Assembly (NCBI RefSeq): GCF_011006175.1
Contig: NZ_CP048795.1
Location: forward strand, 558,001-622,000
DNA from: Hydrogenobacter sp. T-8
GTDB lineage: Bacteria > Aquificota > Aquificia > Aquificales > Aquificaceae
DNA: 64,000 nucleotides
Reading direction: 5' to 3'
Position numbers and translations under genes: made by a program. The notes below the pieces were generated by a model. It saw only the letters and a list, made by a program, of their open reading frames with translations, was not told the origin of the DNA and searched no databases. This document shows positions 52,953-61,614 of the stretch, one piece after another (the first letter of the stretch is position 1; each line of letters begins with the position of its first letter).

Positions 52953-53568
52953 CCTTTACGGCTTTCAGGGGTGGTGGCCAGTGGATGCTTACTACCATAA
53001 CCTAATGGGCACAGACCCCAGAGATGAGGTCATAATAGGTGCTGTGCTTACTCAAAATACAAGCTGGAAAAATGTAGAAAAATCCTTAGAGAACCTAAAA
53101 AGAGAAGGTGAATTATCTCTTGAATTTGTCAGAAAGGTCAATTTGGAAGGGCTGAAGGAACTTATTAGACCCTCTGGCTTTTACAATCAGAAGGCTATTA
53201 GATTAAAAACAGTGGCTGAGTTTATAAACCCTACGGACAGGGTAAAAACCCTATCAAGAGAAGAACTATTAAGAGTCAAAGGCATAGGACCCGAAACCGC
53301 AGATGCTATACTTTTGTATGCTGGTGAAAGGCTCAGCTTTGTTATAGATAAATACACGCAGAGGTTTATTAAAAGGTTTATGAACCTTGAGGGAGACTAC
53401 CACAGGCTAAAGAATTTCTTTGAATCAAACCTACCTCAAGATCTTGGAGTTTATAAGGAATTCCATGCCCTCATAGACGAGCATGCAAAAAGGTATTGCA
53501 GGAGCACCCCCCTATGTGGGGAGTGTCCTTTGAATAGCCTTTGTATTAGTGCAAGCCCATCCTCTTGA
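52909..53568 (+). CDS. Endonuclease III-like DNA glycosylase
   Basis: 219 residues, HhH-GPD. Helix-hairpin-helix GIGPETADAILLYA, catalytic Asp in VIDKYTQR, and Fe-S ligands YCRSTPLCGECPLNSLC. The Lys of bifunctional Nth (GxGxKTA) is Glu here (GPETA), so a monofunctional glycosylase of the MagIII/alkylbase type is likely. Overlaps petC tail to tail by 23 bases and its start overlaps the kinase-like gene by 44. Confidence 0.85.
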   Translation: MYTMKLLRLYELLLDLYGFQGWWPVDAYYHNLMGTDPRDEVIIGAVLTQNTSWKNVEKSLENLKREGELSLEFVRKVNLEGLKELIRPSGFYNQKAIRLKTVAEFINPTDRVKTLSREELLRVKGIGPETADAILLYAGERLSFVIDKYTQRFIKRFMNLEGDYHRLKNFFESNLPQDLGVYKEFHALIDEHAKRYCRSTPLCGECPLNSLCISASPSS

Positions 53569-54178
53569 GTATTTTATCCCTCCATACCCAGAGAAGAACA
53601 CCCATAACTATAAGGTAGGCTAAAGTTCCTACGCCCATAAGAACTCTCTTGTTTTTCTCTTCCGGAGAAGGCTCAGCCACAGATTTAAGGTAAGCTATTA
53701 TCTTTGCTGTCTCTTCAGGTCTTCCTGCCATAACTGGTGGCATGGAGGTGCCTGGCAGGACCTTTTGAGGCTCAAGAATGAAGTTATAAAGGTACTCTTT
53801 GCCTTTAACAAGATACATAGTGGAGAGGTCTGGTGGAACTTTACCAAAGGACTCTTTCAAAGCCATGAGGTCTTCATGAAATACCGCCTCATACACATCC
53901 CTTGGAAGCACCTTCCCATACTTCTCCTGAAGGGTTTTCAGTTTTGGGTTCGCTTGCACAGAGCTTAGATATACCGCATCATACCTGACAGAGTGGCATG
54001 CCTGACAGTTTTGCTCAAAGAGCTGTTTGCCCTCTTTTGCGTAGCTCTTTACATCATCCGCTATCTTTGCGTGCTGAGCAGGCATTTCGTAATGCTCACG
54101 ATGGGCAAATATGTTGTTTATCCATATTATGTAAAAGAAAAGCACTGTGGTAACCGTAAAGAAAACAGCCTTAATCAT
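53546..54178 (-). CDS. petC: Cytochrome c1 of the bc1 complex
   Basis: 210 residues. N-terminal membrane anchor, heme motif CQACHSVRYD, axial Met region GTSMPPVMAG, and a C-terminal transmembrane helix (TLAYLIVMGVLLWVW). Third gene of petABC; overlaps petB by 4 bases. Accepts electrons from the Rieske protein. Confidence 0.93.
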   Translation of the reverse strand: MIKAVFFTVTTVLFFYIIWINNIFAHREHYEMPAQHAKIADDVKSYAKEGKQLFEQNCQACHSVRYDAVYLSSVQANPKLKTLQEKYGKVLPRDVYEAVFHEDLMALKESFGKVPPDLSTMYLVKGKEYLYNFILEPQKVLPGTSMPPVMAGRPEETAKIIAYLKSVAEPSPEEKNKRVLMGVGTLAYLIVMGVLLWVWRDKILKRMGLH

Positions 54179-55386
54179 TGCTTTTCACCTCCTCTTGCTT
54201 TATACCATCCCCACTCTATGATGGAGATTATTGGTAGGGAGAGGAAAAAGGCAAAAAGACCGGCAGTAAATACAAGACCAAGCATTGCGTTAGTGGGTGT
54301 GGGGGGCATAGTGCCAAGTATGGTAAGAGCCATAGAAGAAATTACAAGCACTATAAACATTATAAAGAAAAGAGGTCTATTCCTTGCACTTTTTAGAGGA
54401 GAGAAGTCAAGGAAGGGCAGTATAAGAAGGAAAACAAGGGTAAGGTTAAAGGCTACAAAACCGAGGAACTTGTCTGGTATGGACCTAAATATGGTGTAGT
54501 AGGCGAGCAGATACCACTCAGGGGCTATGTGGGCTGGTGTCTTGAAGGGGTCTGCAGGGTCGTAGTTGTCCGGTGGTAAAAAGTGGTGCATGTAGAAAAA
54601 GACAAAGAAGAAAAACACTGCAAGATATCCCATTACATAAGCACCCTCCTTAAGGGTCATGTAGGGGTGGAAAGGCACTCCTTCTTTTTTCTTGTCTATC
54701 TCTCTTCCCTCTGGGTTGGATATGCCCGCAGCACGCACCAAGTAGAGGTGAACGCTCACAAGAAGCAGAAGTATAAGTGGCAAAAGCCATATGTGAAGAC
54801 CAAAGAACCTTCCAAGAGTTATCTGTCCTATTTCATATCCGCCCTTCATCCATATGGAAATAGTTTCCCCTATCTTTAAGCTACCTATCAAAGGTGCAGA
54901 ATCTATGGATGTAGGTATTTCTGCTGTGACCACCATGCCCCAATAGGAGAGCTGTCCCCAAGGCAAGAGATATCCTGTAAGAGCGGTTACAAGAAGGACA
55001 AAGTATATGACCCATCCCACTATCCAGGTTAGCTCTCTTGGCTTTTTGTAAGCGTTGTAGTATATGCCGGTGAATATATGAAGGTATACTATCGCAAGGA
55101 AGAAGTTCGCCCCCGCTGCGTGCACGTGCCTTATGAGCCACATGAAGGGAACTTCCTTCATTATGGTATAGTTGGCACTGTCAAAGGCGGTATGGACATT
55201 TGGTTGATAATACATGGTGAGGAATATACCAGAGATTATCTGAATGGCAAAGGCAACAATTGCCATTATACCAAAGGCATAGGGGAATGTAAGGTTCTTG
55301 GGGACTTTATAGTCCACCATCTGAGCCTGCCATAACTCAGAAAGATGTGCCCTCTCATCGATCCATCTGCCAATCCTTCCAAGCAT
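54175..55386 (-). CDS. petB: Cytochrome b of the bc1 complex
   Basis: 403 residues, eight transmembrane helices, N- and C-terminal parts in one polypeptide (mitochondrial/proteobacterial style, not split b6/IV). Heme histidines in RHVHAAGANFFLAIVYLH and FFGLHIWLLPLILLLLVSVHLYLV; the Qo motif PEWY is present (APEWYLL). Confidence 0.95.
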   Translation of the reverse strand: MLGRIGRWIDERAHLSELWQAQMVDYKVPKNLTFPYAFGIMAIVAFAIQIISGIFLTMYYQPNVHTAFDSANYTIMKEVPFMWLIRHVHAAGANFFLAIVYLHIFTGIYYNAYKKPRELTWIVGWVIYFVLLVTALTGYLLPWGQLSYWGMVVTAEIPTSIDSAPLIGSLKIGETISIWMKGGYEIGQITLGRFFGLHIWLLPLILLLLVSVHLYLVRAAGISNPEGREIDKKKEGVPFHPYMTLKEGAYVMGYLAVFFFFVFFYMHHFLPPDNYDPADPFKTPAHIAPEWYLLAYYTIFRSIPDKFLGFVAFNLTLVFLLILPFLDFSPLKSARNRPLFFIMFIVLVISSMALTILGTMPPTPTNAMLGLVFTAGLFAFFLSLPIISIIEWGWYKARGGEKQ

Positions 55387-55398
55387 CTTTATACCTCC

Positions 55399-55917
55399 TT
55401 ATGTGAGTTCTTTAACAAACCCTGGTTCACCTATTACTAACTTACTACCATCTCTCTTTTGTGGAGGCACGTGTAGAGGTCTTGGAGGAGGTCCAGCTAT
55501 GTTATCACCCCATGGAGAATAAAAACCACCATGACAGGGGCAGTGGAAAACGGGATAGTTAAACTCCGCCTCACCCTGAGGTTTCCAAAGAGGGACACAG
55601 CCAAGATGGGTGCAAACCGCTATTAAGGCGTAGGCATCCTGACCTTGAAGTAGCTTGGCGTTTTTGTCTTCCTTTGCCTTGCCGGTCCATTGGAAGCCCT
55701 GAGGAAGTTTGACCACAAAGACAGGTTTGCCTTTCCATGAGACAACCCTTACCTGCCCCTCAGGAATTGAGGCTACGTCCACCTCCATCATAGCACCCGC
55801 AAGGGAGGCAGCGCTTGGTGCAAGGGTCTTAACAATTGGATATAGAACCCCGAGGACTCCTACTACTCCTAAACCGCCTATGGCGAGACCCATGAGGTCC
55901 CTTCTTGAGGTTTCCAT
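55399..55917 (-). CDS. petA: Rieske Fe-S protein of the bc1 complex
   Basis: 172 residues. Twin-arginine-like SRRDLMGLAIGG followed by an anchor; 2Fe-2S ligands CTHLGC and CPCHGG. First gene of petABC on the minus strand, with AGGAGG before the ATG. Divergent from sqr. Confidence 0.94.
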   Translation of the reverse strand: METSRRDLMGLAIGGLGVVGVLGVLYPIVKTLAPSAASLAGAMMEVDVASIPEGQVRVVSWKGKPVFVVKLPQGFQWTGKAKEDKNAKLLQGQDAYALIAVCTHLGCVPLWKPQGEAEFNYPVFHCPCHGGFYSPWGDNIAGPPPRPLHVPPQKRDGSKLVIGEPGFVKELT

Positions 55918-55928
55918 GACATTACCTC

Positions 55929-55961
55929 CTGATATAGTTCATAACATTTTAATTATATCAG
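55929..55961. promoter_or_regulatory. Inverted repeat over the petABC promoter
   Basis: CTGATATA (55929-55936) and TATATCAG (55954-55961), perfect 8-base arms 17 bases apart. The minus-strand -10 box TATAAT (55952-55957) lies in one arm, the ribosome-binding region next to the other. Operator candidate. Confidence 0.45.
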
Positions 55962-56002
55962 AAGGAATTATAAAGGACAAAAGGAGTTTTTTGTAATTTT
56001 AT

Positions 56003-56032
56003 TTGACACATTCAACATTTTGCTTATATAAT
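56003..56032 (+). promoter_or_regulatory. Sigma-70 promoter of sqr
   Basis: TTGACA (56003-56008), 18 bases, TATAAT (56027-56032), near-consensus. sqr starts at 56070 after AGGAGG. Confidence 0.7.
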
Positions 56033-56069
56033 TATAAGCTGTTGCTTATAAAACTCAGGAGGTTGTGTT

Positions 56070-57362
56070 ATGAGCAAACATGTAGTCATAATAGGTGGCG
56101 GTGTAGGAGGAATAGCCACCGCCTACGACCTGAAAAAGTTAGACAGGAGCTTTAAAGTCACGGTCATCTCGGGAAGGCCATACTTTGGCTTTACACCCTC
56201 TTATCCTCACCTTGCCTTAGGATGGAGAAGGTTTGAGGACATAAGCATTCCGTTGGCTGGGTTACTTCCAAAACACGGTATAGACTTTATCAATGAGGAT
56301 GCGGAGAGCATTGACCCAGAAACCAACAAGGTAAAGACAAAGGGTGGTAAGACAATAGAATACGACTACCTTGTGATAGCGACAGGTCCCAAGCTGGTCT
56401 TTGGTGCAGAGGGTCAAGAACAGTATTCCACCTCTGTCTGCACCGCAGAGCATGCTATGGAACTAAACAAAAAACTTGAGGAGTTTTACAGAAATCCCGG
56501 ACCTGTAGTGGTTGGTGCTATACCCGGTGTTAGCTGTTTTGGTCCAGCTTACGAGTTTGCCTTTATGCTCCACCATGAGCTCAAAAGGAGAGGTATAAGA
56601 CACAAGGTCCCTATAACCTACATAACCTCTGAGCCCTATGTGGGACATATGGGTCTTGGTGGTGTTGGACCCTCCAGAAGGCTTATGGAAGACCTTATGG
56701 CAGAAAGGAGCATAAAGTGGGTGGCAAATGTGAAAATAACTAAGGTAGAACCTGACAAGGTAATATACGAAGACCTTGAAGGTAAGACCTACGAGGCACC
56801 TGCAAAGCTCTCCATGATTATGCCAAGGTTTATGGGACCAGAGGTGGTTCAGTCTGCGGGTGAGAAGGTGGCAAACCCAGCCAACAAGATGGTTATAGTC
56901 AACAGGTGCTTCCAAAACCCCACATACAAAAACATATTCGGCGTTGGAGTAGTAACTGCCATACCGCCCGTAGAACAGACACCCATACCCACAGGCGCAC
57001 CTAAAACAGGCATGATGATAGAGCAGATGGCTTTAGCGGTTGCCCATAACATAGTAAACGATATAAGGAATAACCCGGACAGATACGCGCCAGAGCTATC
57101 CGCCATATGCATCGCAGACATGGGCGGTGATGCCATGGGCTTCTTTGCCTCTCCCGTGCTTCCCCCAAGGTCAACGGTTCTTTACAAGAAGGGTGCCATA
57201 ATGCACTACATAAAGTCCGCCTTTGAAAAATACTTTATGTGGAAGGTAAAACGTGGAGATGTGGCACCATGGTTTGAAGAGAAAGGGCTTGAGTTTCTCC
57301 TAAAGGTGCATCCCATACATCTCTGCTCTGACTGCTCAGGTTCACCGGGAAGTGCATGTTAA
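56070..57362 (+). CDS. sqr: Sulfide:quinone oxidoreductase, type I
   Basis: 430 residues. FAD motif GGGVGGIATA at the start; catalytic Cys124 (SVCTAEH), Cys156 (GVSCFGPA) and Cys347 (SAICIADMGGD) at exactly the positions of the Aquifex aeolicus enzyme. Oxidises sulfide to polysulfur and gives electrons to the quinone pool. It is divergent from petABC, so sulfide electrons can feed bc1. The C-terminus ends in a Cys-rich tail (CSDCSGSPGSAC). Confidence 0.95.
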   Translation: MSKHVVIIGGGVGGIATAYDLKKLDRSFKVTVISGRPYFGFTPSYPHLALGWRRFEDISIPLAGLLPKHGIDFINEDAESIDPETNKVKTKGGKTIEYDYLVIATGPKLVFGAEGQEQYSTSVCTAEHAMELNKKLEEFYRNPGPVVVGAIPGVSCFGPAYEFAFMLHHELKRRGIRHKVPITYITSEPYVGHMGLGGVGPSRRLMEDLMAERSIKWVANVKITKVEPDKVIYEDLEGKTYEAPAKLSMIMPRFMGPEVVQSAGEKVANPANKMVIVNRCFQNPTYKNIFGVGVVTAIPPVEQTPIPTGAPKTGMMIEQMALAVAHNIVNDIRNNPDRYAPELSAICIADMGGDAMGFFASPVLPPRSTVLYKKGAIMHYIKSAFEKYFMWKVKRGDVAPWFEEKGLEFLLKVHPIHLCSDCSGSPGSAC

Positions 57363-59620
57363 TCCCTGCTTAGGTATACGAGGGAGGTGCCTGCACCTCC
57401 CTCCTTTGGGTATCCCTCTCTGTGAAAAACCACAAGGGGTGAAGAGGAAAGGAATTCCTGAACCGCCTTTTTTAGAGTTCCATACCCATGGATGACCTTT
57501 ACCGCCTTCAGACCCATGCTGTGGGCTTCTTGGAGGAAAAGCTCAAGTTTTGTGAGAGCCTCCTCCACGCTAAAGCCTGTAAGGTTTATCTCAGAGGGTG
57601 AACTTTTTCTTATTTCAAAGACCTTCTCCGGCTTTTGCTCTTCTGGTGGCGGTTCGGTCTTTTTGAGATCTGAAAGCCTCACCCACGCCCTTACACCCCC
57701 AGATAGAACACACGCCCTGTCATCTTTCAGCTCAAGCACCTTCCCCTTTGAACCGAATATCTCCACCCAATCACCAACCCCTATGGCTTCTCCCCTCTCC
57801 TTCTCATATACGCTTTCCACCTTTTCTCTGAAAAGCTCCCTGAGTTTCTGCCTGTCCTTTAGACTTCTTATATGTTTTTCTGCCTCTAGCAGGAGCTCCT
57901 CAAAACGCTCCCTTATCTCTTCCACCGCCCTTTTTATCTCTTGCTTTTTCCTACTTTCCAGCTCCTTCAGTTTGGCTTCCTGCTCCAAAATTAGCCCTTC
58001 AACCTTTTCTTTTTCCTCTTGCAGTTCCCTTAGCCTTTCCTGATACTCTCTTATGTATCCCTCAAGGGTCTCTCTTGCGGTGAAATACTCTTCAAAGCCT
58101 GCAGGAAGAAAGCTCTTTGCCTTTTGTATGAGTTCCTCCGGCAGACCGCACCTTTGGGCTACAAAAAGAGCCATGCTTTCACCCACCGCGTCGTAAACTA
58201 TCCTGTAGAGGGGTCTCAGGCTCTCCCTATCAAAAAGCATGCTGGCAGGTGTATAGTAGTCAGAGTTTAGGGCATAGACCTTTATGGGTGTGTGATGCGT
58301 GTTTACAAGCACAAAAGCCTCTCTATCCTTTAGGTATTCAAGGATTGCTATACCAAGGGCGGAGCCTTCCACTGGGTCTGTGCCTGCACCGAGCTCATCA
58401 AGAAGCACAAGGCTTTTGTGGTCCACGAGAGGGAGGAACTCCGCTATGTTTGTCATATGAGAAGAGAAGGTGGAGAGACTTTGCTCTATGCTCTGCTCAT
58501 CTCCTATGTCTACAAAGATATTTTCAAAGACAGGCAGTGTGCCTTCTTTAACAGGTATGGGTATGCCTGACTGGAAAAGGAGACAGCAAAGTCCAAGGGT
58601 CTTCAAAGCCACCGTCTTACCGCCCGTGTTGGGTCCTGTCAGCACAAGCCCCCTCTTATTCTTCATCACTATATCAAGAGGAACCACCTCTTCCTTGAGA
58701 AATACCAAAAGGGGATGCCTCACCCCTACAAGCTCCACATGTGGGCCTATTTTCGGAAACCTTCCTCCATAAGCCTTTGAAAACTCAGAAACAGCCTTTA
58801 GATAGTCAACCTTCACAAGGGTTCTAAAGGCTTCCATAAGCCTCTGAGCCTGCTCGCCTATCATGGAAGAGAGCCTTCTGAGTATTCTCTTTAGCTCATC
58901 CTCCTCATCATCCCGCAAGGTGGTGAGCCTGTTGTTAAGCTCTATGACGCTCTGAGGTTCCACATAGGTGGTAAAACCAGAAGAGGAGGTCCCATGCACC
59001 ACCCCTATTATCTTCTTAACCTCTGTGGTCTTCACAGGCAGGACATATCTGCCGTTTTTGTAGGCTACAAACTTGTCAGAGAAAATTCTGTCCGCATCCG
59101 GTCTTGAGAAGACAGCCTCAAGCCTTTTGAGTATCTCCTTCTCCGTATCCCTTATCTTCTGCCTTATATCCCTTAGGTTCTCGCTGGCAGAGTCCTTTAC
59201 AAAGCCCCTCGGGTCTATCACAGACTCTATAAGGTTCTCAAGGCTATTAAAGAGATAGAGGCTTTTTGTGAGAGAACCAAGACTTTTGTAAGTCTGGACG
59301 GATTCTCCCAAAGACCGCCTTATCTCTTTGATAAGCCTTATGACCTTCAAGAGAGCCAAAGCCTCCTCCACTGTAATGGCATATTCCTTGATGGTGGTCT
59401 TCTTTATTATGCCCTCCACATCCTCAAACTCGTAGAGCAAGAGCCTATCTGACACGTTAAGAAAGTCCTCAAGGAGTTTTAGCTCCTCCTCCAGGGTCTT
59501 GTGTTCTCTTATAGGTCTTACCTGCTCAATAAACCTCTCCGTTGCCTTTGAGTGTGCGTAGGCTTTTATCCTATCCAAGACCTGAAAAAACTCAAGCCTT
59601 ATGAGGTCCTTTTCTCTCAT
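57359..59620 (-). CDS. mutS2: MutS2 ATPase
   Basis: 753 residues. Core and lever helices, Walker A TGPNTGGKTVALKTLG (about 322), Walker B LVLLDELGAGTDP, coiled-coil with basic KKQEIKRA region and a C-terminal Smr domain (about 670-750, VKVIHGYGTLKKAVQEFL). In bacteria it rescues collided ribosomes or suppresses recombination. Its last codons carry a strong hairpin (57380-57403). Confidence 0.94.
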   Translation of the reverse strand: MREKDLIRLEFFQVLDRIKAYAHSKATERFIEQVRPIREHKTLEEELKLLEDFLNVSDRLLLYEFEDVEGIIKKTTIKEYAITVEEALALLKVIRLIKEIRRSLGESVQTYKSLGSLTKSLYLFNSLENLIESVIDPRGFVKDSASENLRDIRQKIRDTEKEILKRLEAVFSRPDADRIFSDKFVAYKNGRYVLPVKTTEVKKIIGVVHGTSSSGFTTYVEPQSVIELNNRLTTLRDDEEDELKRILRRLSSMIGEQAQRLMEAFRTLVKVDYLKAVSEFSKAYGGRFPKIGPHVELVGVRHPLLVFLKEEVVPLDIVMKNKRGLVLTGPNTGGKTVALKTLGLCCLLFQSGIPIPVKEGTLPVFENIFVDIGDEQSIEQSLSTFSSHMTNIAEFLPLVDHKSLVLLDELGAGTDPVEGSALGIAILEYLKDREAFVLVNTHHTPIKVYALNSDYYTPASMLFDRESLRPLYRIVYDAVGESMALFVAQRCGLPEELIQKAKSFLPAGFEEYFTARETLEGYIREYQERLRELQEEKEKVEGLILEQEAKLKELESRKKQEIKRAVEEIRERFEELLLEAEKHIRSLKDRQKLRELFREKVESVYEKERGEAIGVGDWVEIFGSKGKVLELKDDRACVLSGGVRAWVRLSDLKKTEPPPEEQKPEKVFEIRKSSPSEINLTGFSVEEALTKLELFLQEAHSMGLKAVKVIHGYGTLKKAVQEFLSSSPLVVFHREGYPKEGGAGTSLVYLSRD
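57380..57403. terminator. Strong hairpin between convergent sqr and mutS2
   Basis: GAGGGAGGTGC-CT-GCACCTCCCTC, 11-base arms, 18 bases after the sqr stop. It also encodes the last Gly-Gly-Ala residues of MutS2. Probably stops sqr transcription. No U-run. Confidence 0.5.
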
Positions 59621-59632
59621 CAGTAAAATATT

Positions 59633-61480
59633 TTAGTAACTCTCCTCTTGCCAGAACTCAGGTCTAAACCTTACAACCCTGTTTCTGCCCATCTCCTTTG
59701 CCTTGTAGAGGGCTACGTCCGCAAACTTTATGCACTGCCATATCCTGTCAGAATCATGTGGAAACTCCGCAACCCCTATACTTACCGTCTTTTTGAGAAC
59801 AACACCGGGTACCTCTATTGTGTGGTTTTCCACAGCTCTCCTTATTTTCTCTGCTACTTCCTCAGACTTACCAACCTGCACATCTACCAAAAGCACCATA
59901 AACTCCTCCCCACCGAACCTAACAACTACGTCAGAGTCCCTTACAGACTTTAAGAGTATTCTTGCAACTTCCTTAAGCACCCTATCACCCACATCATGAC
60001 CGTGCGTATCGTTCACCTGTTTAAAGTAATCTATGTCAACCATAAGAATACCAAGAGCTGTTCCACGCCTTCTTATCTGTGCAGTTATCTTATCTATAGC
60101 TTCCTCAAGAAATCTCCTGTTATAAAGCCCTGTAAGCTGGTCTCTTAGAGATTGCTCCCTGAGCATGTCCATATATGTTCTTGCCTCAAGCACTGGTGAG
60201 GCTTCCTTAAGATAACCCTTTATATAAGGGATCACAAGATTTATAAAGGGCTCTATCTCCTGTTCATAAACTATCTGTAGCACATTACCCACAGCTCCAC
60301 CCACATAAACAGGCGTGCAGTAATAGTGAATCTTCCCCTCTTTACAGGCTTCATTGTTTCTGAAATTTGGACATACACATGGAAACTCTTTTGAGTCCAC
60401 ATCCGCACCACTTCTCTTTGCTCTGCACTCGTCTGCGTTTTCAAAAATAACCTCCTTGCACCAAAGGTCAGAACCCTTTACATAAACCACGCTTATCCTA
60501 CCTTTCCCATGGTCTACCTCGTATATGGAAAAACTCTCCAAACCCATATAATCCTCAAGGACGCTTCTTATCCTTTCGTAAACATCCTTCTTGCTTCTAT
60601 CCTTTTCAATAACTCTCTTGAATTTGTATATGTTTAACAGTTCATCCACTATTTTTGATGTGTCCGAAAGAGCATTTCCTGTCTTCAAAACACCATAGCC
60701 TATCAGACTCCTTACTTTCTCCTCTATAGATGTAAGGGTTTTGTGCAATTTGGAAAAGGACTCTTCCATAGTTCTCTTCAACAGGCTTGCTTCATAACCC
60801 GGGTCTATTTTAAGTTCATAGGTGAAATTACCTTCGCTTGCGGATTTTAAGGCACTAGAAAGCTCCTTTATAAAGGTGGTTATCCTCGCCATAAAGTGGT
60901 TTACCAAGAATATAACACTTCCAAGAGTTATCAAGAACACAATCGTGAGTGAGGCGAGCAGTTTTGCTGACTTATTCCTTACAGGAGAAAGGTCCATTGT
61001 CAAACTTATAGCCCCAAGTGTTTCTCCCGGCTCAACCCTGTGACAGCTCAAACAATCCACACCCTTTATAGGTTCTGCCTTATAAGGTATAACTATTCTA
61101 TAGCTTACCTCAGAGATGCCTTCTTTCAACACTGTGTATGGTTTTCCACTTCTCAGCACAAGTTTGTCTACTTCATCAAGTGGAAGTTCCCACCTCCATC
61201 TATAACCGTATTGTTTTACCACCGCTTCACCTCTTACAACCCTTATTTCTTTTACACCTGGCAACTCTCTTATACTGTTCAAAAAGCTATCCCTTCTGTC
61301 CATTACACCCATCACCATGTAAGAGGTAAGAGTATCTCTGACAAGCTCCGATATGATATGAGCCCTTTGCTTTGACTCACCCAAAGCCTGAGCCCTGAAG
61401 GTGTATAAAGCGGATAAAAGCATGATAAGAAAAGCCAGGAGCAAGACACCAAATAGCCTGAATATTGTAGCTTTTTTCAT
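59633..61480 (-). CDS. Membrane diguanylate cyclase with periplasmic heme-c motif and Cys-rich middle domain
   Basis: 615 residues. TM1 (about 7-29), periplasmic domain with CLSCH (143-147), TM2 (about 174-194), HAMP-like region, a middle domain (about 300-430) with six cysteines (DLWC, ECR, PCVC, ACK, YYC), then a GGDEF domain with GGEEF and the RxxD inhibitory site five residues before it. It makes c-di-GMP; the CXXCH suggests redox or gas sensing outside. Divergent from the peroxiredoxin gene. Confidence 0.88.
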   Translation of the reverse strand: MKKATIFRLFGVLLLAFLIMLLSALYTFRAQALGESKQRAHIISELVRDTLTSYMVMGVMDRRDSFLNSIRELPGVKEIRVVRGEAVVKQYGYRWRWELPLDEVDKLVLRSGKPYTVLKEGISEVSYRIVIPYKAEPIKGVDCLSCHRVEPGETLGAISLTMDLSPVRNKSAKLLASLTIVFLITLGSVIFLVNHFMARITTFIKELSSALKSASEGNFTYELKIDPGYEASLLKRTMEESFSKLHKTLTSIEEKVRSLIGYGVLKTGNALSDTSKIVDELLNIYKFKRVIEKDRSKKDVYERIRSVLEDYMGLESFSIYEVDHGKGRISVVYVKGSDLWCKEVIFENADECRAKRSGADVDSKEFPCVCPNFRNNEACKEGKIHYYCTPVYVGGAVGNVLQIVYEQEIEPFINLVIPYIKGYLKEASPVLEARTYMDMLREQSLRDQLTGLYNRRFLEEAIDKITAQIRRRGTALGILMVDIDYFKQVNDTHGHDVGDRVLKEVARILLKSVRDSDVVVRFGGEEFMVLLVDVQVGKSEEVAEKIRRAVENHTIEVPGVVLKKTVSIGVAEFPHDSDRIWQCIKFADVALYKAKEMGRNRVVRFRPEFWQEESY

Positions 61481-61540
61481 AAAACTCCCTCCTATAATAT
61501 AACCTTACTTAGTATATTGTAAAAGCTGATGGGTGTAGTT

Positions 61541-61571
61541 ATGATTTCTATCATCTTGCAAAAATTTTGCA
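61541..61571. promoter_or_regulatory. Two inverted repeats upstream of the peroxiredoxin gene
   Basis: ATGAT-TTCT-ATCAT (61541-61554) and TGCAAAA-A-TTTTGCA (61557-61571), both perfect. The second covers the -35 region. Confidence 0.45.
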
Positions 61572-61583
61572 TTTAGTTATAAT
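61556..61583 (+). promoter_or_regulatory. Promoter of the peroxiredoxin gene
   Basis: TTGCAA (61556-61561), 16 bases, TATAAT (61578-61583). AAAGGAGG and the ATG at 61615 follow. Confidence 0.6.
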
Positions 61584-61614
61584 ATTCAGTAACAAAACTG
61601 AAAGGAGGTAAGAC

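Noticed and set aside
57492-58043. 183-codon Ser/Phe-rich frame on the plus strand
   Set aside because: Mirror of the Lys/Glu-rich coiled coil of mutS2; low-complexity shadow.
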